DNA of 64,000 bases from Streptosporangium violaceochromogenes. GTDB lineage: Bacteria; Actinomycetota; Actinomycetes; Streptosporangiales; Streptosporangiaceae. This document shows positions 16,855-28,460 of this stretch, one piece after another. A program made the position numbers and the translations under genes. The stretch spans positions 186,001 through 250,000 of the forward strand of contig NZ_BNBB01000005.1 of assembly GCF_014654615.1 (NCBI RefSeq), in the 5' to 3' direction. The notes under the pieces are model-generated. The model ran no database searches, was not told where the DNA came from, and worked only from the letters and a program-made list of their open reading frames with translations. Within the stretch, counting starts at the first letter, position 1. Every line of letters starts with the position of its first letter.

Positions 16855-19800
16855 CTACGGACGGGGCGGCAGGGCCGGGCGGCGGCGGGAGGGGCGGGTC
16901 GCCGGGTCGGGCGGGGTCGCCGCGGGCCGCTCCTCCAGGGCCGCCAGGGCGAGCCGTACGGCCTCCTCGATCTGCGGGTCCCGGCCCGCGGCCCAGTCAC
17001 CGGGGCTGATGTCGACCTCGACGTCGGGCTCGACGCCGTAGTTCTCCACATCCCAGCCCAGCGCCTCGAACCAGAACGAGTAGCGCGGCACGGTGATGTA
17101 GGACCCGTCGACCAGGCGGTGCTCACCCTCGGTGCCGATGACACCGCCCCAGGTCCGCGTCCCCACCACCGGCCCGAGCCTGTGAATCTTGAAGGCGGCG
17201 GTGACGATGTCGCCGTCGGACCCGGCGTTGTGGTCGGTGACCGCCACCAGCGGACCGCGCGGGGCATCCTCGGGGTAGGTGACCGGCTTCAGGTTCCTGG
17301 GCAGGTCCCAGGCGATGACCCGCCGCATCAGCTTCTCGATGACCAGCTCGGAGGTGTGACCGCCCCGGTTGCCCCTGACGTCCACGACCAGCGCCTCGAA
17401 GGTCATCTCCCGGCGCAGGTCCCGGTGGAACTGCGCCCAGCCCTCGGCGACCATGTCCGGGATGTGCAGGTAGCCGATCCGGCCTCCGCCGACCTCGCGG
17501 ACACGCGCGCGGCACCCGGCGACCCAGTCCTGGTAGCGCAGGCGCCGCTCGTCGCGGAGCGGGGTGACGACGACCCGCCGCCCGCCGGCCAGCGTCAGCT
17601 CCACCGGCCTGTCCACCGCGCCGACCAGCAACGGGGCCGGCCCCCGCGGAGGCACCGGGCGGCCGTCCACGGCCAGCAGCACCTCGCCCCGGCCGACCCC
17701 CACCCCGGGGGCGGCAAGTGGCGAGCGGGCGTGCACGTCCGAGGACTCCCCGGGCAGCACCCTGTCCACCTGCCAGCGGCCGTCGCCGTCCCGGGACAGG
17801 TCCGCCCCGAGCAGGCCGACCGGCTCCGCGGCGGGGTGCCCCCAGAAGGCGGGGAAGACGTAGGCGTGGGAGCTGCCGAGCTCACCGCCGACCTCCCACA
17901 GCAGGTCGGCGAAGTCGTCGGCGGTGGCGACGCGGTCCACCAGGGGCCGGTACTCCTCCAGAACGGCGTCCCACTCGACGCCCGCCATGTCCTCCACCCA
18001 GAAGTCGGCCCGCATCCGGCGCCCCGCCTGGGTGTAGGCGTGCCGCCGCAGGAGCGTCGGGTCGGCGGTGATCCGAACCCTGGACAGGTCCACGGTCACG
18101 TCGTCGCCGTTCTTGCCGCCGACGGACCTGACCGTGAGCGTTCCCTTGTTGGAGACGACGAGCTGGGTGCCGTCGCCGCTCACCCAGTACCTGTCGAGTT
18201 TGTCGACCAGTTCCTCGTACTTGCGCCGCCCCAGGTCGTAGTAGTCCAGGGCGGGCTTGAGCCCGTCGCCGCCCACCCGTTCCCGGTCCTCGCCGAGCTC
18301 CCCCGCCAACGGCTCGCGCAGCCACACGATGCCGCCCTTGACCGCGCTGAGCGCCGAGTAGCGCCCCTCGGGCACCGGGACCTGCACCACCCGGGCGGCG
18401 ATGCCGTCCAGGTCGACGGTGACCGCGCAGTCCTTCCCCTTCTTCTTCTTGTCCTCGTCGGGTTCGGCGACGGCCCGGCCCTCGGCGCTGGGCGCGAACG
18501 GCGACGCCGTGGTCGCCGCCAGCGGCACCAGGTAGGGGCGGTAGCCGAACGGGAAGGACATGTCGAAGGAGTGGGCGTCGTAGACCGGGTCGAAGCCCCG
18601 GCGCGACAGGAACGCCAGGTGCTCCCCGGCGAACGCCGGCGAGATGTCCACGAACCGGCCGTCGGTGACGTCGGTGATCAGCCGGTCCGCCGTCCGGGCC
18701 AGCCGGATCCGGCGCAGCGGCGTGGCGTCCGGGTGTGACCAGGCCAGCCAGGCGGAGTCGGACGACCAGGCCAGTCCGTCGATCTCCCCGTTGGCGACGG
18801 CCAGCTCGACGACCTCGGCCGAGGCCACGTCCACCAGGAACAACCGGCCGTCCCGGGAGGCCACCGCGATCGTGCTCGCGTCGGGTGCCACCGCCAGATC
18901 GCCGATCTCCCCCAGCCTTCCCCCGGCGATCCTGCGGCTCTCCCCACCCCCGACCGGGCCGATCTCCAGCCCCTGCCGTTCCCCGTCGTCGAAGACCCAC
19001 ACCACCTGGTCGGCGCCGAGGACGCGCGGCCTCCCCGCCGCCAGGCCCGTGCTGAGCTGTCGCGCCGGGCCGTCCTGGTGGGTGACCCAGTGCACCGTTC
19101 CCTGAACCTCCACCGCGCTCGCCCGGCCGCTCGCGTCCACGGCCAGGTCGTGCAGCCGCCAGGCCGCGTTGACCTGGTACGGCTGCCGCCCCCGCGGCGG
19201 GGAGGAGAGCCGGATGTCGAGCCTGCGGGTCTCGGCCTCCAGGTCGTCCAGCAGGTAGAGATCGCCGGCGTTCTGGTAGACGATCCGCGTTCCGTCGGTG
19301 GTGGCGTGACGGGCGTAGAAGACGTCGTGGTCGGTGTGGCGGCGCAGGCCGGTGCCGTCCAGCGCGCAGGAGTAGAGGTTGCCGACGCCCTCGTGGTCGG
19401 AGAGGAAGACCAGGCGCCCGCCGGCGAGCATCGGGCCGGCGAGGTGGCCGTTCAGGTCCGCCAGGAGCCGGGTGAAGTCGCCCTCCCCTCGCTTCCGCAC
19501 CCACAGGCGCCCTGCCGTACCGCCCCGGTAGCGCTTCCAGGTCGCCGGGTCGCGGGAGAGCGCGGCGGTGAGCAGCGCCACGGTCTCGCCGTCGTCGCCG
19601 AACGCCAGGTCGGCGACGGGACCGTAGGGCAGCCGCTCGGCCTGGCCGTCCTGGAAGGCGTAGGCCCAGGTGCGCGAGGTGAACGGCTGGCCGGTCGCGC
19701 TGATCGCGAGGACCCGGCCGTCCGGGGTCCAGCCGCGCGTGCGGGTTCTGGGGTCGCTCCAGTAGGTCAGCCGCCCGGCCGAGCCGGACTCCAGATCGGC

Positions 19801-20013
19801 CGTGTACACCTCGGGGTGGCCGTCGCGGACGCTGGTCCAGGCGACCTTCGTGGCGTCGGGGGATAGGCGGGGATGTGCGGCGGGCGCGCTGTCCGAGGAC
19901 AGACGCCACGCCCGGCCTCCGTCGACGGAGACACACCAGACGTCGTCGTCGGCGACGAACGTCAGAGTCTCCCGGGAGACGTGGGGGAATCGCAGGTAGA
20001 AACCAGAAACCAT
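16855..20013 (-). CDS. Tricorn-type S41 protease
   Basis: A 1052-residue protein, close to the usual length of tricorn proteases, which degrade proteasome-derived peptides. Residues 1-650 are WD40/beta-propeller-like repeats (SPDATKVAWTS, TPDGRVLAIS, WSSDSAWLAWS). A helical part follows with GELGSSHAYVFPAF, which carries the likely catalytic His (about 714), then a PDZ-like domain (GRGEVLLAVDGRPVPP) and the peptidase core with VDVRGNRGGHTSELV and the nucleophile Ser in DHNAGSDGD (about 931). No signal peptide is seen, so it is cytoplasmic. ATG at 20013 begins MVSGFYLRFPHVS. A TATGAT box ends 6 bases before the ATG, suggesting leaderless expression. It is divergent from the adenosyltransferase gene. 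Confidence 0.93.
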   Translation of the reverse strand: MVSGFYLRFPHVSRETLTFVADDDVWCVSVDGGRAWRLSSDSAPAAHPRLSPDATKVAWTSVRDGHPEVYTADLESGSAGRLTYWSDPRTRTRGWTPDGRVLAISATGQPFTSRTWAYAFQDGQAERLPYGPVADLAFGDDGETVALLTAALSRDPATWKRYRGGTAGRLWVRKRGEGDFTRLLADLNGHLAGPMLAGGRLVFLSDHEGVGNLYSCALDGTGLRRHTDHDVFYARHATTDGTRIVYQNAGDLYLLDDLEAETRRLDIRLSSPPRGRQPYQVNAAWRLHDLAVDASGRASAVEVQGTVHWVTHQDGPARQLSTGLAAGRPRVLGADQVVWVFDDGERQGLEIGPVGGGESRRIAGGRLGEIGDLAVAPDASTIAVASRDGRLFLVDVASAEVVELAVANGEIDGLAWSSDSAWLAWSHPDATPLRRIRLARTADRLITDVTDGRFVDISPAFAGEHLAFLSRRGFDPVYDAHSFDMSFPFGYRPYLVPLAATTASPFAPSAEGRAVAEPDEDKKKKGKDCAVTVDLDGIAARVVQVPVPEGRYSALSAVKGGIVWLREPLAGELGEDRERVGGDGLKPALDYYDLGRRKYEELVDKLDRYWVSGDGTQLVVSNKGTLTVRSVGGKNGDDVTVDLSRVRITADPTLLRRHAYTQAGRRMRADFWVEDMAGVEWDAVLEEYRPLVDRVATADDFADLLWEVGGELGSSHAYVFPAFWGHPAAEPVGLLGADLSRDGDGRWQVDRVLPGESSDVHARSPLAAPGVGVGRGEVLLAVDGRPVPPRGPAPLLVGAVDRPVELTLAGGRRVVVTPLRDERRLRYQDWVAGCRARVREVGGGRIGYLHIPDMVAEGWAQFHRDLRREMTFEALVVDVRGNRGGHTSELVIEKLMRRVIAWDLPRNLKPVTYPEDAPRGPLVAVTDHNAGSDGDIVTAAFKIHRLGPVVGTRTWGGVIGTEGEHRLVDGSYITVPRYSFWFEALGWDVENYGVEPDVEVDISPGDWAAGRDPQIEEAVRLALAALEERPAATPPDPATRPSRRRPALPPRP

Positions 20014-20019
20014 CGGCAA

Positions 20020-20025
20020 ATCATA
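20020..20025 (-). promoter_or_regulatory. -10 box for leaderless tricorn protease transcript
   Basis: Read on the minus strand this is TATGAT, a near-consensus -10 box ending 6 bases before the ATG at 20013. No ribosome binding site is present between them. The 66-base divergent space to the adenosyltransferase gene must also hold that gene's promoter. Confidence 0.5.
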
Positions 20026-20079
20026 TTGTCCACTATCTGACTGATACGGACTATTTCCTTGACAGATACGCTGATCCCC

Positions 20080-20670
20080 ATGACGCGAGCTGACAGAGAC
20101 AATCCGGTGGTGCTTTCCAAGATCTACACGCGCACCGGCGACGACGGCACGACCGCCCTCGGCGACATGAGCCGCACCCGCAAGACCGACCCCCGCCTGG
20201 CGGCCTACGCCGACGTGGAGGAGGCGAACGCGGCGATCGGCGTGGCCTTGGCCGTGGGCTCCCTGGACGAGGACGTCACCGAGGTCCTCACCCGGATCCA
20301 GAACGAACTGTTCGACGTCGGCGCCGATCTGTGCACCCCGATCGTGGACCACCCCGAGTTCCCGCCACTCCGCGTCGAGCCCTCCTACATCGAGTGGCTG
20401 GAGGCCCGGTGCGACGAGTTCAACGAGCGGCTCAGGCCGCTGCGCAGTTTCATCCTGCCGGGCGGCACCCCGGCCGTCGCCCAGCTCCACGTGGCCAGGA
20501 CGGTGGCACGGCGGGCCGAGCGGACCGTCTGGTCGGCCCTTGAGGCCCACGGAGATCTCAACCCGCTGACCGCGAAGTATCTCAACCGGCTGAGCGACCT
20601 GCTGTTCATCCTGTGCCGGATCGCCGCCCACGGCGAGGAGATTCTCTGGAAGCCGGGCGGCACCCGCTAG
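20080..20670 (+). CDS. Cob(I)yrinic acid a,c-diamide/cob(I)alamin adenosyltransferase, PduO type
   Basis: A 196-residue adenosyltransferase that transfers adenosyl from ATP to cob(I)alamin to make adenosylcobalamin. The N-terminal ATP-binding motif reads IYTRTGDDGTTALGD. YADVEEANAAIG follows, and the C-terminal helix carries the NRLSDLLFILCRIAAHGEE signature of PduO/MMAB enzymes. The ATG at 20080 is preferred; a TTG at 20059 would add seven residues. Human MMAB and MMAA (MeaB) act together on methylmalonyl-CoA mutase, so the co-occurrence with meaB and mce in the window is functionally coherent though the genes are 17 kb apart. Confidence 0.93.
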   Translation: MTRADRDNPVVLSKIYTRTGDDGTTALGDMSRTRKTDPRLAAYADVEEANAAIGVALAVGSLDEDVTEVLTRIQNELFDVGADLCTPIVDHPEFPPLRVEPSYIEWLEARCDEFNERLRPLRSFILPGGTPAVAQLHVARTVARRAERTVWSALEAHGDLNPLTAKYLNRLSDLLFILCRIAAHGEEILWKPGGTR

Positions 20671-21048
20671 CCGGCCCGCCCCCCGGTGGCCCGCCTCCGA
20701 AAGGCCCTGACGGACGGGCTCCCGGCGCGGCACGGGCCGGCCCGGGGACCCCGGAGACGGGGCCTGCCGCCGGGCGCCCCGCTGACCACCATTGTGACCG
20801 AGGGTAAATGGAGGGGTTTTTCCTGACAGAGTGACGGCGCGCGGTTTTCAGGGCCGGGGCTTCGGCGGCGGTCGCGCCCCGGCTTTCCCTCAGGGCGCTC
20901 TGTTGCGCAGCGGCACGTCGCGGATGACCGCCCAGGTCACCGCGAGTCCCAGCGGCCGGTCAGTCCATAGATCATCTTCTCCAGGAGGTAACCGGCCACG
21001 AGCAGGACGGAGTGGACGTCTCCCCGGTCAACTCCCGGACACGAGAAG
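20671..21048. other. Intergenic region between adenosyltransferase and secreted-protein genes
   Basis: 378 bases without an intact gene. The first 150 bases are GC-rich with no recognisable signal except a short AT-rich patch (ggaggggtttttcctgac at about 20811). The second part holds the decayed minus-strand gene fragment listed separately. Confidence 0.55.
20890..21019 (-). pseudogene. Frameshifted C-terminal fragment of a membrane protein gene
   Basis: On the minus strand the reading LLVAGYLLEKMIYGLTGRW is well formed and hydrophobic, then meets a TGA. If one G is restored in the run at the Trp codon the frame continues as GLAVTWAVIRDVPLRNRAP and ends in TGA at 20890-20892, giving a natural-looking C-terminus. 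No start codon or ribosome site is present upstream, and the terminator of the next gene cuts in. I read this as the remnant of a deleted gene; parent family unknown. Confidence 0.45.
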
Positions 21049-21071
21049 GGCCCCGGTGGATCACCGGGGCC
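21049..21071 (-). terminator. Hairpin terminator after the secreted-protein gene
   Basis: Arms ggccccggtg (21049-21058) and caccggggcc (21062-21071) make a perfect 10-bp stem with a 3-base loop, 21 bases downstream of the stop at 21093 in the direction of transcription. The minus strand then reads cttctcgtg, slightly T-rich. Confidence 0.8.
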
Positions 21072-21092
21072 GGAGCGGAAGGCGGGGACGGG

Positions 21093-21773
21093 TCAGTCGT
21101 CCCAGGACGAGGAGGTGTCGACGCCGACACCGACGCCGACACCGAGGTTCAGGCCGAACCCGGGACAGTGACGCCTCGGGATGACGGCCACGTCGTCCAC
21201 GACCGGGCCGTACACCCCTTCGGTCGTGGAACCCAGGCTCAAGGTGGCCTGCGTGTCACGGGCACAGAAGGTGAACCTCTCACGGACGTAGCCCATGTTC
21301 TCCGGCGTCTTGCCCGTGGTGTCGAAGGTGAAGTTCTCCTGGGCGACGAGAGAACCGTTGGTCACCCGGGCATACCCCGTCTTCACACTGGGGGGTCCGT
21401 AGGGGTTGCCGGCCAGGGCGAAGCTGACGGTGTAGCAGCGTCCGACCCTCGTGGCGAAGGTCTGCTCGATCGTCCCCGGCCTGTTCCCCGACAGATCGAG
21501 GGACTGCCTGCCGCGGGCGGCGCGCCACGGGCCTTCGGGGCCGATGAGGTCCACGGAGCCGTCCGCGACGTTCCACGCCCCGATCGCCGCGCCCGTGTCG
21601 TAGAACTCCTGGGCGGCGATCACGGGCGTCTCGAAGCCGCCGTTGCCGATCAGCGGGAACACCCTGGCGGCGGCGTCGGCCCCCGTGGCGCTCAGGGTCA
21701 TGGAGGCGGAGAGCGCGAGAGCGCACGTCGCCAGCCGGGCAGCCCTCCTGCCGCGGGTCAGCGAAACAGTCAT
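21093..21773 (-). CDS. Secreted DUF642/choice-of-anchor C-like protein
   Basis: A 226-residue exported protein. A signal peptide is clear: basic MTVSLTRGRRAARL, hydrophobic core ATCALALSASMTLSAT, cleavage near GADAA. The mature part begins FPLIGNGGFETPV and has GAWNVADGSVDLIG, SLDLSGNRPGTIEQTF and YTVSFALAGNP, the pattern of DUF642/galactose-binding-like jelly-roll proteins. It ends RRHCPGFGLNLGVGVGVGVD and an acidic tail; the Gly-Val run is encoded by a short tandem repeat at about 21117-21145. ATG at 21773 has AGGAGGAAG upstream. A TTGACT on the minus strand at 21882-21877 may be its -35 box. It may bind cell-wall carbohydrate, by analogy with the family. Confidence 0.78.
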   Translation of the reverse strand: MTVSLTRGRRAARLATCALALSASMTLSATGADAAARVFPLIGNGGFETPVIAAQEFYDTGAAIGAWNVADGSVDLIGPEGPWRAARGRQSLDLSGNRPGTIEQTFATRVGRCYTVSFALAGNPYGPPSVKTGYARVTNGSLVAQENFTFDTTGKTPENMGYVRERFTFCARDTQATLSLGSTTEGVYGPVVDDVAVIPRRHCPGFGLNLGVGVGVGVDTSSSWDD

Positions 21774-22052
21774 CTTCTTCCTCCTGGCGGGCGCGAACCG
21801 CGCCCGCGACAAGGCGAGCCGCCATCCGCCGGAGGCGAGCGAACCCGCCGAACACCGACATTTGGCTACCCACAGTAGTCAATGGAAGATCCACGGTAAC
21901 CAAGAGGAAGAGCGTCGCGAGGACGGCACGCCTGGCGGCGAGGAAAAGATCAGGTGAGGGAGAGGCACTCCGGCGGGCGACCGCGGGATACCAAGAAGGC
22001 CGAAGTCACCAGAAGAGCGTCAAAAACACAAAAGAGTGCAAAGAGGCCGGGG

Positions 22053-22466
22053 TCAGGCGACGTCGAGGTAGGCGCCGGGCGGGGCGGACTCCAGCCAGGC
22101 GACGAAGCCGGTCAGGGCGCGATACCCCATGGCGAGCTCGAACGCGCTGTCCCCGTTGCGGCACTCGACCGCCGTCACACCCTCGATGAACCCGAAGAAC
22201 TCCCCGGGGCCGACCTTGCGTCGCCCGGAAACGACAAGGCCGCGCCTCACGATCACGTGGCGCGGCCTTGGAAGCAGACCTATGAGCGGAATCCAGTTGA
22301 GCTGGCCGTCGGCGTAGCGGGCCACCCCGACCCGCCAGCCGCGCTCGCCCGACATCGGGCGCAGACAACACAGCACCGACCCGCGCGAGCGGGTCAGAAT
22401 CAGCACGCGGGACCCCAGAAGGGCGACGAGCGACACCAGTACGATGAGAACGTTCAGCGCCATCAT
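22053..22466 (-). CDS. DUF2550 family membrane protein
   Basis: A 137-residue protein with an N-terminal membrane anchor (MMALNVLIVLVSLVALLGSRVLIL) and a cytoplasmic beta-rich domain (WRVGVARYADGQLNWIPLIG, RHVIVRRGLVVSGRRKVGPGEFF). DUF2550 proteins are typically encoded just after atpC in actinomycetes, as here (39 bases after the atpC stop, same strand), so it is probably the last gene of the atp transcript. Function unknown; the conserved link with ATP synthase suggests a role near the enzyme or the membrane. Met-2 at 22463 is an alternative start. Confidence 0.87.
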   Translation of the reverse strand: MMALNVLIVLVSLVALLGSRVLILTRSRGSVLCCLRPMSGERGWRVGVARYADGQLNWIPLIGLLPRPRHVIVRRGLVVSGRRKVGPGEFFGFIEGVTAVECRNGDSAFELAMGYRALTGFVAWLESAPPGAYLDVA

Positions 22467-22505
22467 GTCTCCGCCCTCACCAGCCGTGCCGCTCAGAAGC
22501 AGAAT

Positions 22506-22913
22506 TTATCCGACTTCTTCGCCGGCCGCGCGCAACCTGGCCCTGGCGCGCTTGGCCGCGAGGGCGGCGTCCGCGTTCTCCTGGTCGGCCTCGATGGATG
22601 CCTGGGCGCGCTGGAGGGCGTCCTTGGCGGCGGCGACGTCCACCTCGGAGCCGAGCTCGGCCATCTCGGCCAGGATCGACACCTCGTTGTCGGCCACCGA
22701 GAGGAACCCTCCGTGAACCGCGGCGACGAGGTCGGACTCACCGCCGCCGCGCTTGACCGTCAGCACGCCGCCCTCGACGAGAACGCCGAGCACGGGTGCG
22801 TGCTTAGGCATGATACCGATCTCGCCGTCGATGGTCTTGGCAATCACCATGTCGGCCTCGCCGGACCAGATCTCACGTTCCGGCGAGACGACGCCTACTC
22901 GCAGCTTCGCCAC
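22506..22913 (-). CDS. atpC: ATP synthase F1 subunit epsilon
   Basis: A 135-residue epsilon subunit of the F1 central stalk, which couples rotation and can inhibit hydrolysis. The N-terminal beta-sandwich shows LRVGVVSPEREIWSGEADMV and GEIGIMPKHAPVLGVL; the C-terminal two-helix domain is AKDALQRAQASIEADQEN. GTG at 22913 is chosen: it gives the normal N-terminus, with AAAGGA about 10 bases upstream. The frame is open further upstream only as a shadow of atpD. It is the last F1 gene in the operon. Confidence 0.94.
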   Translation of the reverse strand: MAKLRVGVVSPEREIWSGEADMVIAKTIDGEIGIMPKHAPVLGVLVEGGVLTVKRGGGESDLVAAVHGGFLSVADNEVSILAEMAELGSEVDVAAAKDALQRAQASIEADQENADAALAAKRARARLRAAGEEVG

Positions 22914-22977
22914 TTGTCTGACGTTCCTTTCGAAGCGGGCACCGGTACGGCCTGGGCCGTACCGGTGCCGAAGGCGA

Positions 22978-25306
<2,329 letters not shown>

Positions 25307-25309
25307 CGG

Positions 25310-26959
25310 TTACTTCTTCTCAGCCGTGCGAACGTGCTTGGTGATCTTCTCCTGGCCGACCTCTCCGGCGTCGAGCGCGGCGACCGGCTCCTCGTTGATC
25401 AGCAGCTCGCCCGAGGAGGTCTCGAAGGTCTTCTTGAACTCGGTGATGGCGTCCTTGAGGGTCGTCACCGTGTCGTCGCTCAGGTCGCTCGTCTCGCGGA
25501 TGCTGTCGAAGACGCCCTTGCGCTCACGCGCGATGTAGTCGAGGAACTCCGTCTCGAAGCGGCGGATGTCCTCGACCGGGACGTCGTCGAGCTCGCCGGT
25601 GGTGCCGGCCCAGACCGAGACGACCTGCCTCTCGATGGGGAAGGGAGCGTACTGGGGCTGTTTGAGCAGCTCGACCAGGCGCTGGCCGCGCTCCAGCTGG
25701 GCGCGGGAGGCCGCGTCCAGATCGGAGGCGAAGGAGGCGAAGGCCTCAAGGTCACGGAACTGTGACAGCGAGAGCCGGAGCGTTCCCGCGACCTTCCTCA
25801 TCGCCTTGACCTGGGCCGAGCCACCGACCCGGGAGACGGAGACACCGACGTTGATGGCCGGTCGCACACCCGCGTTGAACAGGTCGGTCTCCAGGAAGCA
25901 CTGGCCGTCGGTGATGGAGATGACGTTGGTCGGGATGAACGCCGAGACGTCGTTACCCTTCGTCTCGATGATCGGCAGACCGGTCATCGAGCCCGCACCC
26001 ATCTCCTTGGAGAGCTTGGCACAACGCTCCAGCAGGCGGGAGTGGAGGTAGAAGACGTCGCCGGGGAAGGCCTCACGACCCGGCGGGCGGCGCAGCAGCA
26101 GGGAGACGGCGCGGTAGGCGTCGGCCTGCTTGGTCAGGTCGTCGAAGACGATGAGGACGTGCTTGCCCTCGTACATCCAGTGCTGGCCGAGGGCCGAGCC
26201 GGTGTAGGGGGCGAGGTACTTGTAACCGGCGGGGTCGGAGGCCGGGGCCGCGACGATGGTGGTGTACTCCATCGCGCCCGCCTCCTCAAGGCGGCCCTTG
26301 ACCTGGGCGATCGTGGACCCCTTCTGGCCGACCGCGACGTAGACGCAGCGCACCTGCCTGGTGGGGTCGCCGGAGAGCCAGTTCTCCCGCTGGTTGAGGA
26401 TGGTGTCCACGGCGATGGCGGTCTTGCCGGTGCCACGGTCACCGATGATCAGCTGACGCTGGCCGCGGCCGATCGGCGTCATGGAGTCGACCGCCTTGAG
26501 GCCGGTCTGCAGCGGCTCCTTCACCGGCTGGCGCTGAACCACGGACGGGGCCTGAAGCTCCAGGGCGCGCAGGCCATCGGACGCGATGGCGCCCTTGCCG
26601 TCCATCGGAACACCCAGCGGGTCGACCACCCGGCCGAGGAAGGCGTCGCCGACCGGCACGGACAGGACCTCGCCCGTCCGGCGGACCGACTGGCCCTCCT
26701 CGATCTTGCTGAAGTCGCCCAGAACAACGACACCGATCTCCCGGACGTCCAGGTTCAGTGCCAGGCCACGCGTGCCGTCCTCGAACTCAAGCAGTTCGTT
26801 CGCCATCGCCGAGGGCAGGCCGGAGACATGGGCGATGCCGTCGCCGCAATCGACGACGCTCCCGATCTCCTCGCGCGCGACGCCTTCCGGTTCGTACGCC
26901 TGGACGAAGCGCTCAAGCGCGTCCCGGATCTCGTCCGGCCGGATCGTAAGCTCCGCCAT
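25310..26959 (-). CDS. atpA: ATP synthase F1 subunit alpha
   Basis: A 549-residue non-catalytic nucleotide-binding subunit. It begins [19 protein letters not shown] and contains the P-loop [30 protein letters not shown] and the arginine-finger region [15 protein letters not shown] [18 protein letters not shown]. The C-terminal tail after about residue 505 is longer than in enteric bacteria, as is usual in actinobacteria ([17 protein letters not shown]). It is followed by atpG after 3 bases. Confidence 0.97.
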   Translation of the reverse strand: MAELTIRPDEIRDALERFVQAYEPEGVAREEIGSVVDCGDGIAHVSGLPSAMANELLEFEDGTRGLALNLDVREIGVVVLGDFSKIEEGQSVRRTGEVLSVPVGDAFLGRVVDPLGVPMDGKGAIASDGLRALELQAPSVVQRQPVKEPLQTGLKAVDSMTPIGRGQRQLIIGDRGTGKTAIAVDTILNQRENWLSGDPTRQVRCVYVAVGQKGSTIAQVKGRLEEAGAMEYTTIVAAPASDPAGYKYLAPYTGSALGQHWMYEGKHVLIVFDDLTKQADAYRAVSLLLRRPPGREAFPGDVFYLHSRLLERCAKLSKEMGAGSMTGLPIIETKGNDVSAFIPTNVISITDGQCFLETDLFNAGVRPAINVGVSVSRVGGSAQVKAMRKVAGTLRLSLSQFRDLEAFASFASDLDAASRAQLERGQRLVELLKQPQYAPFPIERQVVSVWAGTTGELDDVPVEDIRRFETEFLDYIARERKGVFDSIRETSDLSDDTVTTLKDAITEFKKTFETSSGELLINEEPVAALDAGEVGQEKITKHVRTAEKK

Positions 26960-26982
26960 CTCTCTTCAGTCTCCCTATTCGC

Positions 26983-27792
26983 CTAGCCGGCCAACCGGCG
27001 GCGGACTTCTTCGATTCGTCCCGCGACGGTGGTGTCGATGAGGTCGTCCCCGATCTGGACCGAGAACCCTCCGAGCACCCGCGGGTCCACCTCGACGTTC
27101 AGGTGAACGTCGTGGCCGTAGGAGGCACGCAGCCACGTGGCCAGGCGTCGCCTCTGCTCCTCGGAGAGCTCGACGGCGCTGCGCACCACCGCGACGAGGC
27201 GCTGCCTCTGGGCTGCGACCAGGCTGCCGAACTCCTCCAGCCCTCTGTCCAGGCTACGTCCTCGCGGATGGACCACGAGCTGCGTCACCAGGCGGAGGGT
27301 GGACGGCGTGACCTTGCCGGCGAGCAGGGAGCCGAGCAGCTCCCGCTTGGCCCGCTCGGCGACGGCCGGGTCGGACAGGGCGCGGTACAGGGAAAGGTTC
27401 GAGGCGACGATGCGCCCGAACCGGAACAGCTCGTCTTCGACGTCGTCGAGCCTGCTCTGCGCCTCGGCCTCGGCCGAGGCGGCGGTGACGCCGAGGCGCT
27501 CAAGGGCGTCGACGAGGTCACCGGCGCGCGACCACTTGACGGAGACGGCCTGGACGACCGTCTCCAGAGTGGCGTCGCCGACCTTGCCCTCCAGGAGGAC
27601 CCTCGCCGCCTGCGCCTTCTGGGTCGCCAGGCGGGCGGGGTCGGACAGGTAGCGGCGGAGACCGTGCTCGCGATCGAACAGGTCGGCGACCGCGAAGAGC
27701 TCGTCGGCCAGCGAGCCGAGGTCGGCGCTTCCCGCCACGGCGTTGAAACGCTCCTCGACCTCGGCAAGCGAGGCCCTGCTCAGACCTCTCAT
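26983..27792 (-). CDS. atpH: ATP synthase F1 subunit delta
   Basis: A 269-residue delta subunit that holds the stator to the top of F1. It begins MRGLSRASLAEVEERFNAVAG; the C-terminal part VVHPRGRSLDRGLEEFGSLVA and VDPRVLGGFSVQIGDDLIDTTVAGRIEEVRRRL is the typical delta signature. The protein is about 90 residues longer than E. coli delta, the usual actinomycete length. ATG at 27792 has AGAGGTGG upstream; the open frame above it is a shadow of atpF. It is separated from atpF by 88 bases. Confidence 0.94.
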   Translation of the reverse strand: MRGLSRASLAEVEERFNAVAGSADLGSLADELFAVADLFDREHGLRRYLSDPARLATQKAQAARVLLEGKVGDATLETVVQAVSVKWSRAGDLVDALERLGVTAASAEAEAQSRLDDVEDELFRFGRIVASNLSLYRALSDPAVAERAKRELLGSLLAGKVTPSTLRLVTQLVVHPRGRSLDRGLEEFGSLVAAQRQRLVAVVRSAVELSEEQRRRLATWLRASYGHDVHLNVEVDPRVLGGFSVQIGDDLIDTTVAGRIEEVRRRLAG

Positions 27793-27880
27793 CGGCCGTC
27801 CACCTCTTCTTCTCGCCCGCCGCACGGCCCGTCCGCTCCTCGCGGACGGCGGCTTTCGCTGATTCGGGTTCGTTCCACCA

Positions 27881-28426
27881 TCAGCGAACCGCCGCGCCGG
27901 TGGACTCGAGCTCCTCCAGGAAACGGTCGACGACGCGGCGCTGGCGCACCTCGTCCTCAAGGGACTCGCCGACGATGCGGCCGGCGAGCTCGATCGACAG
28001 CCGGCCGATCTCGGTGCGGAGCTGGCCGAACGCCTGCTGGCGGTCGGCCTCGATCTGCGCGTGCGCCGCCGCGACGAGGCGGCGCGCCTCGGCCTGGGCC
28101 TCTTCCCGAAGCTCGGCCTTGATCTGCGCCCCCTGCTCGCGCGCCTCCTCACGCAGGCGCGCGGCCTCGTGACGGGCCTCGGCGAGCTGGTCCTTGTACT
28201 GCTTGAGCAGCGCCTGGGCCTCGGCCTGGGCGTCCTGCGCCTTGCGGATCCCGCCCTCGATGGCCTCGGTCCGCTCGGCCAGAGTCTTCTGGATGCGCGG
28301 GGTGAGGATCTTACCGACGACGAGGAGGACGACGGCGAACGAGAAGATGCCGACGACGAGCTCGTACGGGTGCGGAAAGAGCGGGTTGTTCTCCTCCGCC
28401 GCCAGGAGCGAAGCTGCCTGAATCAT
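27881..28426 (-). CDS. atpF: ATP synthase Fo subunit b
   Basis: A 181-residue peripheral-stalk subunit. One N-terminal membrane span (ELVVGIFSFAVVLLVVGKIL) is followed by a long charged helix (TPRIQKTLAERTEAIEGGIRKAQDAQAEAQ) that dimerises and reaches AtpH. Length is normal. It lies between atpE and atpH in the operon. Confidence 0.96.
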   Translation of the reverse strand: MIQAASLLAAEENNPLFPHPYELVVGIFSFAVVLLVVGKILTPRIQKTLAERTEAIEGGIRKAQDAQAEAQALLKQYKDQLAEARHEAARLREEAREQGAQIKAELREEAQAEARRLVAAAHAQIEADRQQAFGQLRTEIGRLSIELAGRIVGESLEDEVRQRRVVDRFLEELESTGAAVR

Positions 28427-28460
28427 TGATGCAGCCTTCCGTCAGTGGTTTTCCTGCGTC

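Noticed and set aside
17119..18738. 539-residue plus-strand open frame antisense to the tricorn protease
   Set aside because: Pro/Arg/Gly/His-rich shadow; the minus-strand protease has full-length homology features throughout.
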